A stretch of DNA of 64,000 nucleotides from Spirochaetae bacterium HGW-Spirochaetae-3 (GTDB lineage Bacteria > Spirochaetota > Spirochaetia > Treponematales > UBA12059), in the NCBI GenBank assembly GCA_002839315.1, contig PGXV01000005.1:62001-126000 (forward strand), in the 5' to 3' direction. Below are positions 35,339 to 44,246 of the stretch, piece after piece. The translations under genes were made by a program, and so were the position numbers. Position 1 is the first letter of the stretch; each line of letters opens with the position of its first letter. The notes under the pieces were generated by a model that did not search any database, was not told the DNA's origin, and worked only from the letters and a program-made list of their open reading frames with translations.

Positions 35339-36049
35339 CTATACTCCCAGGTACGCCTTACGGACCATCTCGTCTTGCCTCAGGTTCTCGGCGGTATCGG
35401 ACAGCACTATGTTGCCGGTCTGGAGGACGTAGCCGCGGTGCGCCACCGAGAGCGCCATCAGCGCGTTCTGCTCTATAAGCAGTATGGTCGTGCCACGGGC
35501 GTTCAGCTCCTTGATGATATCGAATATCTGGTCGACGAGCACGGGAGCCAGGCCCATCGACGGCTCGTCCATCAGCAGTATCTTGGGGTCGGACATCAAG
35601 CCGCGGGCGGTGGCCAGCATCTGCTGCTCGCCTCCGGACAGGGTCCCGCCTTTCTGGTCGATGCGTTCCCTGAGCCGCGGGAATAGGCCGAACGCATACT
35701 CCAAGCGCTTCTTGATATCCGCGTGGTCGCGGACGAGGTAGGCGCCCATCTCGAGGTTTTCAAGTACCGTCAGCCGCGGGAAGATGCCTCGGCCCTCCGG
35801 TACGAGGTCGATGCCTTCTCTGTGCACCAGGTGAGCCGGCATGCTCGATATATTTTTACCGTCGAACAGGATGCGTCCCTTCCGGCACCGCAGGAGCCCG
35901 GAAATGGACTTCAGAGTCGTCGTCTTACCAGCGCCGTTAGCACCGATAAGCGTGACTATCTCGCCTTGCTCGACCCGTAGCGAGACGCCCTTGAGGGCGT
36001 GAATGGCGCCGTAGTAGGTATGTATGTCTTCGAGCTCCAGTAGGCTCAT
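35339..36049 (-). CDS. livF: Branched-chain/polar amino-acid ABC transporter, ATPase LivF
   Basis: A 236-residue ABC ATPase with Walker A GANGAGKTT, signature LSGGEQQM and Walker B ILLMDEPSMGLAP. The C-terminal GNIVLSDTAENLRQDEMVRKAYLGV is typical of LivF. It is the last gene of the livKHMGF cluster, 10 bp after livG. It pairs with LivG to drive import through LivH/LivM. Confidence 0.94.
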   Translation of the reverse strand: MSLLELEDIHTYYGAIHALKGVSLRVEQGEIVTLIGANGAGKTTTLKSISGLLRCRKGRILFDGKNISSMPAHLVHREGIDLVPEGRGIFPRLTVLENLEMGAYLVRDHADIKKRLEYAFGLFPRLRERIDQKGGTLSGGEQQMLATARGLMSDPKILLMDEPSMGLAPVLVDQIFDIIKELNARGTTILLIEQNALMALSVAHRGYVLQTGNIVLSDTAENLRQDEMVRKAYLGV

Positions 36050-36059
36050 CGCTTCCCCC

Positions 36060-36854
36060 TCATGCGCTCAGCCCCGACGCGGCGCCGCGACCCAGGTACG
36101 CTTCTATCACTTTCGGATTCGCGGCGATGTCCTTGGGCTCTCCCTCGGCGATCTTCTCGCCATAGTCCATCACCGTGATCCTCTCCGATACCTTCATCAC
36201 GACGCGCATGTCGTGCTCGATGAGCAGTATCGCTATCCCCAGCTCGTCGCGGAGGCGCCGGAACAGGATGAGCGCGTCCTCGCTCTCGTGCGGGTTCATG
36301 CCGGCCGTCGGCTCGTCGAGGAGAAGCAGCTCCGGTTCGACTGCGAGCGCCCTCGCTATCTCCACGCGGCGCTGAGCGCCGTACGGTAGGTTGCACGCCA
36401 GCTCGTTTCCCAGTCCGTGGACGCCGACGTATTCCATGAGCTCCTCGGCCTTGATCTCCGCGGCGCGCTCCTCGTCCCGGAATCGCTTAAGCCGGAGGAG
36501 TATATCCAGCGGCGATTGCCTCAGCCTCGTGTACCCTCCGACCATGATATTCTCCACGACCGTCATGCTGCTGAACAGCCGTATGTTCTGGAAAGTCCTC
36601 GCGATGCGATGCGCCGTAATCGCGTCCGCTGACATCCGCCCTATATGCTTGCCCTTGAAGGTTATGCTGCCCTCGTCCGCGCGGTATATGCCTGATATCG
36701 TATTGAAGAAGGTCGTCTTGCCGGCGCCGTTCGGTCCGATTATGCTGTAGATCTTGCCCCGGTCGATGGTAAAGTCCATCTTGTTGACGGCGATCAGGCC
36801 GCCGAAGCGCTTGACCACGCCCTCGGTGACGAGGAAAGGCTCGTTATCGGTCAT
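36060..36854 (-). CDS. livG: Branched-chain/polar amino-acid ABC transporter, ATPase LivG
   Basis: A 264-residue ABC ATPase with Walker A GPNGAGKTT. It has a LivG-type insertion after it (HIGRMSADAITAHRIARTFQNIRLF), the signature region LPYGAQRRVEIARAL and Walker B LLLLDEPTAGMNPHE. It overlaps livM by 11 bp. The C-terminal IAANPKVIEAYLG block is typical of the family. Confidence 0.94.
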   Translation of the reverse strand: MTDNEPFLVTEGVVKRFGGLIAVNKMDFTIDRGKIYSIIGPNGAGKTTFFNTISGIYRADEGSITFKGKHIGRMSADAITAHRIARTFQNIRLFSSMTVVENIMVGGYTRLRQSPLDILLRLKRFRDEERAAEIKAEELMEYVGVHGLGNELACNLPYGAQRRVEIARALAVEPELLLLDEPTAGMNPHESEDALILFRRLRDELGIAILLIEHDMRVVMKVSERITVMDYGEKIAEGEPKDIAANPKVIEAYLGRGAASGLSA

Positions 36855-38262
36855 CGTCGGCCTCCTCTGGCGCGTCGCCGTTAGCGTCGCCGTTCGTTTC
36901 GCCGTCGCTCACGGACGCGTCCGGCGTGCCCTTGAGCTCGCGTATCCTCCGTGACGCCGGTATCAATCCCGCCGGCCTGTATATCATCATCAGCACGAGG
37001 ATGAGACCGAACAGGAGCCGCTGGTACTTGGCCGGGTCGAGCTGGGTCGACAGGTCTTTCCACGCGAAGTTCAGTATGGGTATCACCGCGTCGCTCTGCC
37101 TGAGCTGGGTCAGGTAGAGCGAGAAGCTCTGCAGCACCTGGAGGTTCAGGATGATCACCACGGCGGCGCCGATTATGACGCCTGGGATAGAGCCTATGCC
37201 GCCGAGTATCACCATGGTCAGCACGCCGATCGACTGCATGAAGTTGAAGGAGTCCGGGCTGACGAAGGTACGGCTCGCGGCGAATATTACGCCCATGCCG
37301 CCGGCGAACGACGCGCCGACCGCGAACGCGGCGAGCTTCAGCTTGTTGGCCGGTATGCCCATCGCCGTAGCCGCCAGCTCGTCCTCGCGGATGGCCGTCC
37401 ACGCCCTGCCTATCTTGGAATCGTCGAGTCGATGGGTCACCACGATCGCGGCTAATACGACGATCAGCGCGATGAAATAGAAGACGATGTTGTAGAACTG
37501 GCTAGGCGTCACCCGGTTGCCTACCAGAGGCCCTACGACCGCGTTGAAGGCGTCGACGACCCCCTGCGGCAACGTGGGCTTCTGTATCGGCGTGATGCCC
37601 TGCGGCCCGTTCGTCAGGTTGAGCGGCTTGTCCAGGTTGTTGACGAGCTGCCGTACCACCTCTCCGAAGCCTAGCGTCACGATCGCCAGGTAGTCGCCCC
37701 GCACGCGCAGCACCGGGAGGCCGAGGAGGAGCCCGACGAAGGCCGCGACGATTATCCCGAGCAAGACGAATACGTAGAACCATTCCGGCGCCAGCAGAAA
37801 AGGCGTGTCGAGCGGAGCGGTGCCCGGTATCTCATGGAGCAGGAACGCCTGCTGCGAGCCGAAGAAGCCCCACAGGTAGGCGCCCGCGGCGTAGAACGCG
37901 ACGTAGCCCAGGTTGAGGATGCCGGAGAAGCCGACGACTATGTTCAGGCCGAGGGACAGCGCCGCGAATACGGCTATCTGGAATATTACCTCCAGGTAGA
38001 AGATGTTCCGCGCTCCCAGGATGGGGACGAGCACGACCGCTACGAAGACGGCGAGCGCTAGCTTCGCCGTCTTGTTCATCCTGAGGAAGTATATCATAGC
38101 CGTAGCGCCGGCGAAAACCAGGAACGCCAGTATCGACCGTGGGCTCAGATAGACGAGGGCTGTCCCTACGACGAGGAGCGAGATCGAGACGACATACGGA
38201 TTGCGTCCGGTATTGAGGTGGTTAGCCAGCCTGGCCAGCGATTCGCGCATTGAATTCTTCAT
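36844..38262 (-). CDS. livM: Branched-chain/polar amino-acid ABC transporter, permease LivM
   Basis: A 472-residue membrane protein with about ten or more hydrophobic segments. The LivM blocks are GLNIVVGFSGILNLGYVAFYAAGAY, RVRGDYLAIVTLGFGEVVR, GRAWTAIREDELAATAMGI and GGIGSIPGVIIGA. The C-terminal tail is acidic and rich in Asn/Asp (GETNGDANGDAPEEADDD), which is longer than usual. It pairs with LivH. Confidence 0.93.
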   Translation of the reverse strand: MKNSMRESLARLANHLNTGRNPYVVSISLLVVGTALVYLSPRSILAFLVFAGATAMIYFLRMNKTAKLALAVFVAVVLVPILGARNIFYLEVIFQIAVFAALSLGLNIVVGFSGILNLGYVAFYAAGAYLWGFFGSQQAFLLHEIPGTAPLDTPFLLAPEWFYVFVLLGIIVAAFVGLLLGLPVLRVRGDYLAIVTLGFGEVVRQLVNNLDKPLNLTNGPQGITPIQKPTLPQGVVDAFNAVVGPLVGNRVTPSQFYNIVFYFIALIVVLAAIVVTHRLDDSKIGRAWTAIREDELAATAMGIPANKLKLAAFAVGASFAGGMGVIFAASRTFVSPDSFNFMQSIGVLTMVILGGIGSIPGVIIGAAVVIILNLQVLQSFSLYLTQLRQSDAVIPILNFAWKDLSTQLDPAKYQRLLFGLILVLMMIYRPAGLIPASRRIRELKGTPDASVSDGETNGDANGDAPEEADDDR

Positions 38263-38271
38263 CGCTAGCTC

Positions 38272-39447
38272 CTATGCCTTCTGGGAGACCTGCTCGCCGA
38301 GCAGGCCCGAGGGGCGGAATATCAGGATGAGTATCAGGATGGCGAACGCGATGATGTCCTTGTACTCCGCGCCCATCGCGCCCATCGTGAACGTCGTCAG
38401 GTACGCGCCGGCGAAGCTCTCGAGCATTCCCAGCACTATGCCGCCGAGCAACGCCCCGGTGAGGTTGCCTATGCCGCCGAGGACGGCCGCCGTGAAGGCC
38501 TTCATTCCCGGGAAGAAGCCTATGAACGGGTCGATGCGCGTGAACTTGAGCGCGTAGAGGACGCCCGCCGCGCCGCCCAGCGCTCCGCCGAGCAGGAACG
38601 TGAACGAGATGATCCCGTTGACGTAGACCCCCATCAGGGACGCGCTGCTCCTGTCCTGCGCTACGGCCCGGATCGCCTTGCCTACGCGCGTAGCGTTGAC
38701 GATATAGTTGAGGCCCGCCAGCATCAGCACGGCGGCCACTATTACCACGATCGATTTGACCTGTATATCCACGTACACGGTTCCCATCTTCATCTCGAAC
38801 GCGAACAGGGAAACGCGGTCGTCGAAGTTGCCGAAGGTCGGGAATATCCTGTGGAACTGCCCGCTGGTCAGGCTCTCGACGAGGCGTATCAGGTCCTGGA
38901 GAACGAAAGAGACGCCTATGGCCGATATCAGCGGGACGATGCGAGGCGCTCCGCGGAGCGGTCGGTACGCCGTGCGCTCCACGATGACGGCCGTCGCGCC
39001 CGACGCCATCATGCCGGCGAGGACGGCCATCATCAGCAGCATATACGCGAATAAGGGCCCCGCGCCAGCCAGGATCCCTAGCCGTTCCATGAACAGCAGG
39101 AACTCGACGCCGGCGAATGCGCCGATAGCGAATATCTCGCTGTGGGCGAAGTTGATGAACTCGAGCACGCCGTAGACCATGGTATACCCGAGCGCGATAG
39201 CGGCGTAGACGAAACCGAGCGTAACGCCGTCGATGAGCACCTGGGGCAGGATCGAGACGGTATACGGGAGTATGCCGACGTCCATGGACTCGAGGAGGAG
39301 CCTGTCCGCCGCCGAACCCTTGAAGACGAGCGCTAGCAGTACCATGAACGCCGAGAATACGGCCCCGGCGCCTACGACGAAGACCACCATCCTGCCGATA
39401 GGCTTGACGATTTCGCGCACGGATACCGGCAGCTGGGCAATTCGCAT
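38272..39447 (-). CDS. livH: Branched-chain/polar amino-acid ABC transporter, permease LivH
   Basis: A 391-residue permease with the blocks DGVTLGFVYAAIALGYTMVYGV, INFAHSEIFAIGAF, GKAIRAVAQDRSSASLMG and LGGIGNLTGALLGGIVLGM. The start is ATG 39447, which has a perfect GGGAGGA site. The longer open frame upstream is chance. Compared with classical LivH (about 300 residues) it has an N-terminal extension with an extra hydrophobic segment. Confidence 0.92.
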   Translation of the reverse strand: MRIAQLPVSVREIVKPIGRMVVFVVGAGAVFSAFMVLLALVFKGSAADRLLLESMDVGILPYTVSILPQVLIDGVTLGFVYAAIALGYTMVYGVLEFINFAHSEIFAIGAFAGVEFLLFMERLGILAGAGPLFAYMLLMMAVLAGMMASGATAVIVERTAYRPLRGAPRIVPLISAIGVSFVLQDLIRLVESLTSGQFHRIFPTFGNFDDRVSLFAFEMKMGTVYVDIQVKSIVVIVAAVLMLAGLNYIVNATRVGKAIRAVAQDRSSASLMGVYVNGIISFTFLLGGALGGAAGVLYALKFTRIDPFIGFFPGMKAFTAAVLGGIGNLTGALLGGIVLGMLESFAGAYLTTFTMGAMGAEYKDIIAFAILILILIFRPSGLLGEQVSQKA

Positions 39448-39465
39448 AGATCCTCCCGTGACCCG

Positions 39466-39497
39466 CCCCCGCCCGCAGGCAAGCCTTCGAGCGGGGG
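39466..39497 (-). promoter_or_regulatory. Intercistronic stem-loop between livK and livH
   Basis: CCCCCGC pairs with GCGGGGG across an 18-nt loop, 21 bp after the livK stop, with no T-run. It probably protects the livK message or lowers read-through to the permease genes. Confidence 0.55.
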
Positions 39498-39518
39498 TGA
39501 GTCGGTGCGATGGTATGA

Positions 39519-40706
39519 TTATTTCGGGGGCTCGATCTCCAGGGTCTGGGCGATCTTGTTGTTCGACCACTGCAGCGGATCTGCGGACGTGACCTGTATT
39601 ATGAAGTACTTGGCCTTCAGCAGGTCGCCTTTACTATTGAATGAAATGGTTCCCGTTATGCCTTTATAATCCGTTATAGCACGAACGGCTTTGGCTATAG
39701 CCGCCCTCGTGGGCGCCGCGCCGCCGGACGACTTGGCCGCGGCCTCTATGGCCAGCAGGGCCAGGGCCGTGCTGTCATAGGCCTGCGCCGCGAAGGGTTG
39801 GGGCTCGGAACCGAAGCGGGCCTTGAAGTCCGCTATGAACTTGGCCGTACCCGGGTACGCGGACGCGGGGCCCGAGACCGTCGAGTAATACGTCCCCTTG
39901 CCGTCGAGCAGGACCTTGCCGCCTATCTTGGTCGCGTCGCTGGAATCGAAGCCGTCGTCCGACAGGAACATGCCCTTGTAGCCTTTTTGCCTGGCCTGCT
40001 TGAAGAGCACCGCGGCCTGGTCGTACATGCCGCCGAAATAGATTACGTCGGGCCTCGACGCCAGGATCGGCGTGAGTATCGAGTCGAAATTAGCCTTCTC
40101 CTCGGTACCAGCGAAGCCTCGAACCTTGATGCCGAGCTTCTCGGACTCGCGCTTGAAGTATTCGGCGATGCCCTGGCCGTAGGCCGTCTTGTCATGGATG
40201 ATATAGGCGCTCTTCATGCCCATGGACATGGCGAACTGGGCTCCGACGGCTCCCTGCACATCGTCGCGACCGCAGATGCGGCTTATCTCGAGGTAATTGC
40301 GTTCCGTGACCTTGGGATTGGTGTTCGCGGGCGATACATTGGCGAGACCCGCGGAATGATACTCCTCGGAAGCGGGGATCTGTACGCCAGAGTTATAATG
40401 GCCCACGATGACGAGGACCGCCGGATCGGCGACTATGTTCTTGGCGTTGGCCACGCCGGTATCGGGGTTGCCTTGGTCGTCGAATGGGGCAAGCTCGATC
40501 TTGAATCCAAGCTTGGTTAACGATCCGGATAGTTGCTCTATCGCGAGCTGGGCGCCGTTCTTTATGTCCGTGCCCACCGCCGACATGCCGCCTGATAGCG
40601 GGCTCTGCGTCGCGATCTTGATGACCTTGGCCTGGGCGCCTGTCGCCGACACGGCGAAGGCGAGCATCGCGGTCGCCAGAATGACGCTACATAACCTTTT
40701 TCCCAT
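39519..40706 (-). CDS. livK: Amino-acid ABC transporter substrate-binding protein LivK-like
   Basis: A 395-residue periplasmic binding protein of the Peripla_BP_6 type. The signal peptide is cleaved near TGAQA. The Leu/Ile/Val-binding fold shows IATQSPLSGGMSAVGTDIKNGAQLAIEQL, VIVGHYNSGVQIPASEEYHSAG, YIIHDKTAYGQGIAEYF and PDVIYFGGMYDQAAVLFKQAR. It has a good GGAGG site 7 nt upstream. It heads the livKHMGF operon. The following dehydrogenase genes suggest that the ligand is oxidised for energy. Confidence 0.92.
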   Translation of the reverse strand: MGKRLCSVILATAMLAFAVSATGAQAKVIKIATQSPLSGGMSAVGTDIKNGAQLAIEQLSGSLTKLGFKIELAPFDDQGNPDTGVANAKNIVADPAVLVIVGHYNSGVQIPASEEYHSAGLANVSPANTNPKVTERNYLEISRICGRDDVQGAVGAQFAMSMGMKSAYIIHDKTAYGQGIAEYFKRESEKLGIKVRGFAGTEEKANFDSILTPILASRPDVIYFGGMYDQAAVLFKQARQKGYKGMFLSDDGFDSSDATKIGGKVLLDGKGTYYSTVSGPASAYPGTAKFIADFKARFGSEPQPFAAQAYDSTALALLAIEAAAKSSGGAAPTRAAIAKAVRAITDYKGITGTISFNSKGDLLKAKYFIIQVTSADPLQWSNNKIAQTLEIEPPK

Positions 40707-40721
40707 ACGCGTAACCTCCGA

Positions 40722-40738
40722 ATTCTTTCTGAAAGAAT
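40722..40738. promoter_or_regulatory. Inverted repeat immediately upstream of livK
   Basis: ATTCTTTC-T-GAAAGAAT is a perfect 8-bp inverted repeat with a single central base, 16-32 nt before the livK start. In RNA it could form only a tight hairpin, so a DNA operator is more likely. It differs from the palindrome at 35250, although both contain CTGAAA. Confidence 0.4.
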
Positions 40739-41125
40739 GTCTTTAGCGCCGCTATTCCCGCAGCGCCTGGTTGGTAGGTGGAATGGCCTAGCATGTCCGG
40801 CCGCCTCGCCCGGTCCCGAGGGGACGGAGAACGGGCGAAGGCTGATTGGGGGGCGCACCGCGAGGGTGCCTTGGTTATCGTGGTGGTATAGTACGTATCC
40901 TGTTGCCTCCTCCAGACCCTTGGCGGGGTCGAATCGTTTTACGCGATTAAAGGGGCTCGGAACGTCTGGCGTTGAGCGAGGATGACAAAGGCTACGTTTG
41001 CCGATTAAGGCAATGCTAGTTCCGCTTTTTTACCTAGTCAAGCTTTATTTATTTAGTGCTCCGCTCCGTCGAGATATGGCGCGGCGTCAGTCGTTCGGTT
41101 ACAGTATTCCTAAAGGAGCCCGGCG
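40739..41125. other. Divergent intergenic region, no gene recognised
   Basis: A 387-bp stretch between livK (minus) and the CHASE kinase gene (plus). It becomes AT-rich near 41000-41060, where plus-strand promoter elements are likely. TATAC-like boxes occur near 40888. I could not assign a convincing -35/-10 pair on either strand and saw no coding signal. Confidence 0.5.
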
Positions 41126-43081
41126 GTGCGACGTCCATACTCTCGCTTGCGCGCTTTCCTCTTGCCTTCGGCCGCCGCGATCTTCGGGCTCGTATGTACG
41201 GCGGCCGTGTACCGGGCTATCTCCTCGGATCAGAGGGCCCGAATAGCGGACCAGTTCCGCTATGACGCCTCGCAACGCGTGGAGCTCGTCGCCGGCGCGT
41301 TCACGGGGCATACGGACGCGTTGGAATCGGTCGGGCGTTTCTTCGAGGACTCGATAGAGATTACCAGCGATGAATACAACCGCTTCGCTTCCGCTTGGGT
41401 GTCGCCGAGGCTGTTCTCCGCCATCGCGTGGTGCGTACCGAAAGACGGCTCCGACTGGATGGGCGCCGCCGGCGGGCTGGAACCGTACTATTTCGTACCG
41501 ACCCTCGAGCCCTTCCCGGCGCTCGTATCGATGCTCGATTCTCCCGAGGTCCGTTCCGCGGTAGCGGTCGCGGCGACCAGCGGTCGCGCGGCCGCTTCGG
41601 CGATGGTTTTCCTGCCATGGGACCGGCCGCAGCCCGCGATCGCGCTGTGCAGGCCGGTTTTCTCCGCATCCGACGAATCCGGCGTGAGGCGGTTCGGGGT
41701 GCTCGTGGGATTCGTCGCCATTCCTATCGTGGTCCAGGGCGCGATCCTGGCCGAGGAAGCCACGGGCCTGCCGATGACGATACGCGACGTCTCTTCAGGC
41801 TCGAACGCGCCGTACTACTCGTACTCCCCGCGCATCGGAGTCCCGGTAGAGCCCGGCAACGCCTTGGACTGGCTCGTCTTTTCCAAGGAAACGCGGTTCG
41901 CAGACAGGTCGTGGCGCATCGAGGTCAGGGCTTCGACGAAGTACGTAGCCGCGATGGACAGGGAAGCGGACTACTTCGCGATCGCCGGAGCCATCGCGTC
42001 GCTCGGCCTCGCGGCGCTGACGCTGGCGCTCGTCAGGGGCAGGGAAAGCGCCGAGGCGTTGGCCGAGGCGTCGAGCGCGGAGTTTGAGCGCTTCTTCACG
42101 CTGAGTCTCGACCTGTTCGCGATCGCCGGGATCGACGGCGTATTCCGGCGCCTCAACCCGGAATGGAGCGCCGTGCTCGGGCGACCCCTAAGCGAGCTCG
42201 AGGGCACCGGCTTCCTCGATTTCGTCCATCCCGAAGACGTGGAGGCGACGCGTAGCGCCATGTCGAGACTGGCGGCGGGAGAGGAAGTCGTCGGCTTCGT
42301 CAACCGCTATCGGGCCGCTGACGGTAGTTTCCGTAACATCGAATGGCGTTCCAGGATGGCTCCGGACGGGGATACGGTATTGGCCGCCGCTCGCGATATA
42401 ACCGACCGAATATCGATGGAGGACGCGTTGCGGCGATCCGTCGCCGAGAAGGAATCGCTGATCAAGGAAGTTCATCATCGCGTGAAGAACAACATGCAGG
42501 TCATTTCCAGCCTCCTGGACCTCGATGCCATGAATCGCGCGGAACCGCGGCTCGTCGAGGCGGCCAAGGAGGCGCAGGGCCGTATCAGGACGATGGCGAT
42601 GGTTCATGAGCAACTGTACCGGAGGGATTCACTATCCGAGATCGACTTGGGCGACTACCTGCGTGAACTGGCCGGTCGCGTCGTCGGCGAGTATTCGTCT
42701 CTGGGCGTCCGGCTGTCGATAGACGCCGACTCGATGTTCCTCGACCTGGATGCGGCCATTCCTTGCGGGCTCGCCGTTAACGAGCTGCTGACGAACGCTC
42801 TCAAGTATGCGTGCAAGGACTCGGGCTCGGCGGTGCGGATACTGGCTTGCGTGGCCGACGACGGAACGTACTCCATCCGCGTAGAGGACGACGGCCCGGG
42901 TATCTCCGCGGACGCGCTCGATCGATCGATCGCCGGCGAGACTCTGGGGCTTTCGCTCGTCTTCGGGCTCGCGGCGCAGCTGGGCGGCGAGTTGAGCGTC
43001 CTGCCCGGGCCGGGAGCCCGCTTCGAGTTGCGGTTCCCGTATCCCAGGCGGGCGACCGCCCCGTTCAGCCCTACGAGTTGA
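41126..43081 (+). CDS. CHASE-PAS sensor histidine kinase (HisKA_2 type)
   Basis: A 651-residue membrane kinase. It has a membrane segment at about 10-30, an extracytoplasmic CHASE domain at about 35-290 ([18 protein letters not shown] near its start), a second membrane segment at about 290-310, and a PAS fold at about 320-430 ([30 protein letters not shown]). Then comes HisKA_2 with the motif [20 protein letters not shown] and a HATPase domain ([17 protein letters not shown]). It starts with GTG at 41126 after AAAGGAG. No response regulator is adjacent, so it is an orphan in this window. CHASE domains sense small extracellular molecules. It overlaps udk by 11 bp tail to tail. Confidence 0.9.
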   Translation: MRRPYSRLRAFLLPSAAAIFGLVCTAAVYRAISSDQRARIADQFRYDASQRVELVAGAFTGHTDALESVGRFFEDSIEITSDEYNRFASAWVSPRLFSAIAWCVPKDGSDWMGAAGGLEPYYFVPTLEPFPALVSMLDSPEVRSAVAVAATSGRAAASAMVFLPWDRPQPAIALCRPVFSASDESGVRRFGVLVGFVAIPIVVQGAILAEEATGLPMTIRDVSSGSNAPYYSYSPRIGVPVEPGNALDWLVFSKETRFADRSWRIEVRASTKYVAAMDREADYFAIAGAIASLGLAALTLALVRGRESAEALAEASSAEFERFFTLSLDLFAIAGIDGVFRRLNPEWSAVLGRPLSELEGTGFLDFVHPEDVEATRSAMSRLAAGEEVVGFVNRYRAADGSFRNIEWRSRMAPDGDTVLAAARDITDRISMEDALRRSVAEKESLIKEVHHRVKNNMQVISSLLDLDAMNRAEPRLVEAAKEAQGRIRTMAMVHEQLYRRDSLSEIDLGDYLRELAGRVVGEYSSLGVRLSIDADSMFLDLDAAIPCGLAVNELLTNALKYACKDSGSAVRILACVADDGTYSIRVEDDGPGISADALDRSIAGETLGLSLVFGLAAQLGGELSVLPGPGARFELRFPYPRRATAPFSPTS

Positions 43082-43685
43082 GTATCGTGTTTATGAAGGT
43101 GACGAGCACCTGCAGCGCGTTCTCGTTGGCGCCGCCTTCGGGGATGATGATGTCGGCGAAGCGCTTGGTCGGCTCGATGAACTGATAGTGGCCCGGCCTC
43201 ACGACGTTGAGGTACTGGTCGATTACCGAGTCCACCGTACGCCCGCGTTCCTTGATGTCCCTGCCCAGCCGCCTGATGAAGCGAATGTCGTCGGGCGTGT
43301 CCACGAATATCTTCAGGTCGATGAGGTCGCGAACCCTCTCGTTGGTGAATACCATGATGCCCTCGAAGATGACAAGCTTGCGCGGCGTCACCTTGATCGT
43401 CTCTTCCGCGCGGCGGTGATGTACGAAGTCGTAGGTCGGCATCTCCACGGGCTCCATGCGCTTCAGCGCCGACAGCTGGGTCCATAGGAGGTCGTTGTCG
43501 AACGCCTCGGGGTGATCGAAGTTGAAGGCGGTGATGTTCGAATTGGAGATATACTCCGCCGACTTGTAATAGTTGTCCTGGGGGATGAACACGAAGTCCG
43601 ATACCAGCTCGGAAATTTTGCGCACGATCGTCGTCTTGCCCGAGCCCGACCCGCCGCATATCCCGATGAGTTTTGCTTCTGCCAT
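43071..43685 (-). CDS. udk: Uridine kinase-like P-loop kinase
   Basis: A 204-residue protein with Walker [10 protein letters not shown] at residues 11-19 and the uridine kinase/phosphoribulokinase signatures [36 protein letters not shown] and VIFEGIMVF. It phosphorylates uridine or cytidine to the monophosphate in pyrimidine salvage. The start is ATG 43685. The longer open frame lacks similarity. It is a single-gene unit. Nearby genes also handle nucleosides, so the function fits the locality. Confidence 0.87.
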   Translation of the reverse strand: MAEAKLIGICGGSGSGKTTIVRKISELVSDFVFIPQDNYYKSAEYISNSNITAFNFDHPEAFDNDLLWTQLSALKRMEPVEMPTYDFVHHRRAEETIKVTPRKLVIFEGIMVFTNERVRDLIDLKIFVDTPDDIRFIRRLGRDIKERGRTVDSVIDQYLNVVRPGHYQFIEPTKRFADIIIPEGGANENALQVLVTFINTILNS

Positions 43686-43773
43686 GACCGCGAGGATAGC
43701 ACGGTATGGTCGGCTTGGGAACGGGGAGCCAGACCGCGCCCGCTTCGTACGCGCTCGCCAGGGCATCCGCTTC

Positions 43774-43802
43774 TTGCCCCGCCGCCCGGCAGGACGTATA
43801 CT
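43774..43802 (+). promoter_or_regulatory. Promoter of the small lipoprotein gene
   Basis: TTGCCC, a 17-bp spacer and TATACT, with 44 bp from the -10 to the start codon. It is one of several TATACT boxes upstream of genes in this window. Confidence 0.55.
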
Positions 43803-43846
43803 TCTGACGGGCCCGCCAGTGGGCGCCGCGCTATAAGGGGGAATCC

Positions 43847-44146
43847 ATGAACCGTCGCCTCGCCTTGGTTGTCATGTGCGCTCTTAGCCTCGTCTTGCTC
43901 GCGTCGTGCCTGCCCGGGGACGGTCGCGCTACGCCCGATACGCCCGCCGGCTTCTTTATCGGCTTCTGGCACGGTATGGTCGCGCCTCTCTCTCTCATCG
44001 TCCAGATCTTCAGGCCGGCCATACGGGTCTACGAGTCGAACAATACGGGTTTCTGGTACGATTTCGGCTTCTGGCTGGCATTGGCCTCCGGAACGGGCGG
44101 CGGTGGAGCCGCGGCTAGTCGCCGATCCAGGCGCCGCCGGGTATAG
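43847..44146 (+). CDS. Small lipoprotein of unknown function
   Basis: A 99-residue protein. It has a lipoprotein signal ending LLASC, then [21 protein letters not shown] and [19 protein letters not shown], a pattern shared by a widespread family of small uncharacterised membrane or lipoproteins. It ends in a glycine run and a basic tail (RRSRRRRV). AAGGGGGA lies 8 nt before ATG 43847 and a promoter is visible at 43774. Its end overlaps a 33-codon reading frame on the other strand. Confidence 0.7.
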   Translation: MNRRLALVVMCALSLVLLASCLPGDGRATPDTPAGFFIGFWHGMVAPLSLIVQIFRPAIRVYESNNTGFWYDFGFWLALASGTGGGGAAASRRSRRRRV

Positions 44147-44216
44147 CCGTCGGAAGCGGCTCGGAGGACGGAGCCCCCAGGGCCCTCCTGTCGGCTATGG
44201 CCTTGATGATCTCCAT
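44115..44216 (-). CDS. Possible 33-residue remnant or small protein downstream of ispH
   Basis: ATG 44216 follows a strong GGGAGG site (7 nt away) 30 bp after the ispH stop. The frame reads MEIIKAIADRRALGAPSSEP and ends after 33 codons. The opening resembles the N-terminus of nitroreductase-family proteins (an AI..RRA helix), so it may be the stump of a truncated gene. It is short, and the tail overlaps the lipoprotein gene, so coding is uncertain. Confidence 0.3.
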   Translation of the reverse strand: MEIIKAIADRRALGAPSSEPLPTAIPGGAWIGD

Positions 44217-44246
44217 CCGTATGCCTCCCGCTCGCGGCGTGGCGGG

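Noticed and set aside
40737-40985. Possible small gene in the livK-kinase gap
   Set aside because: No ribosome site, biased toward GC-rich shadow composition, no similarity.
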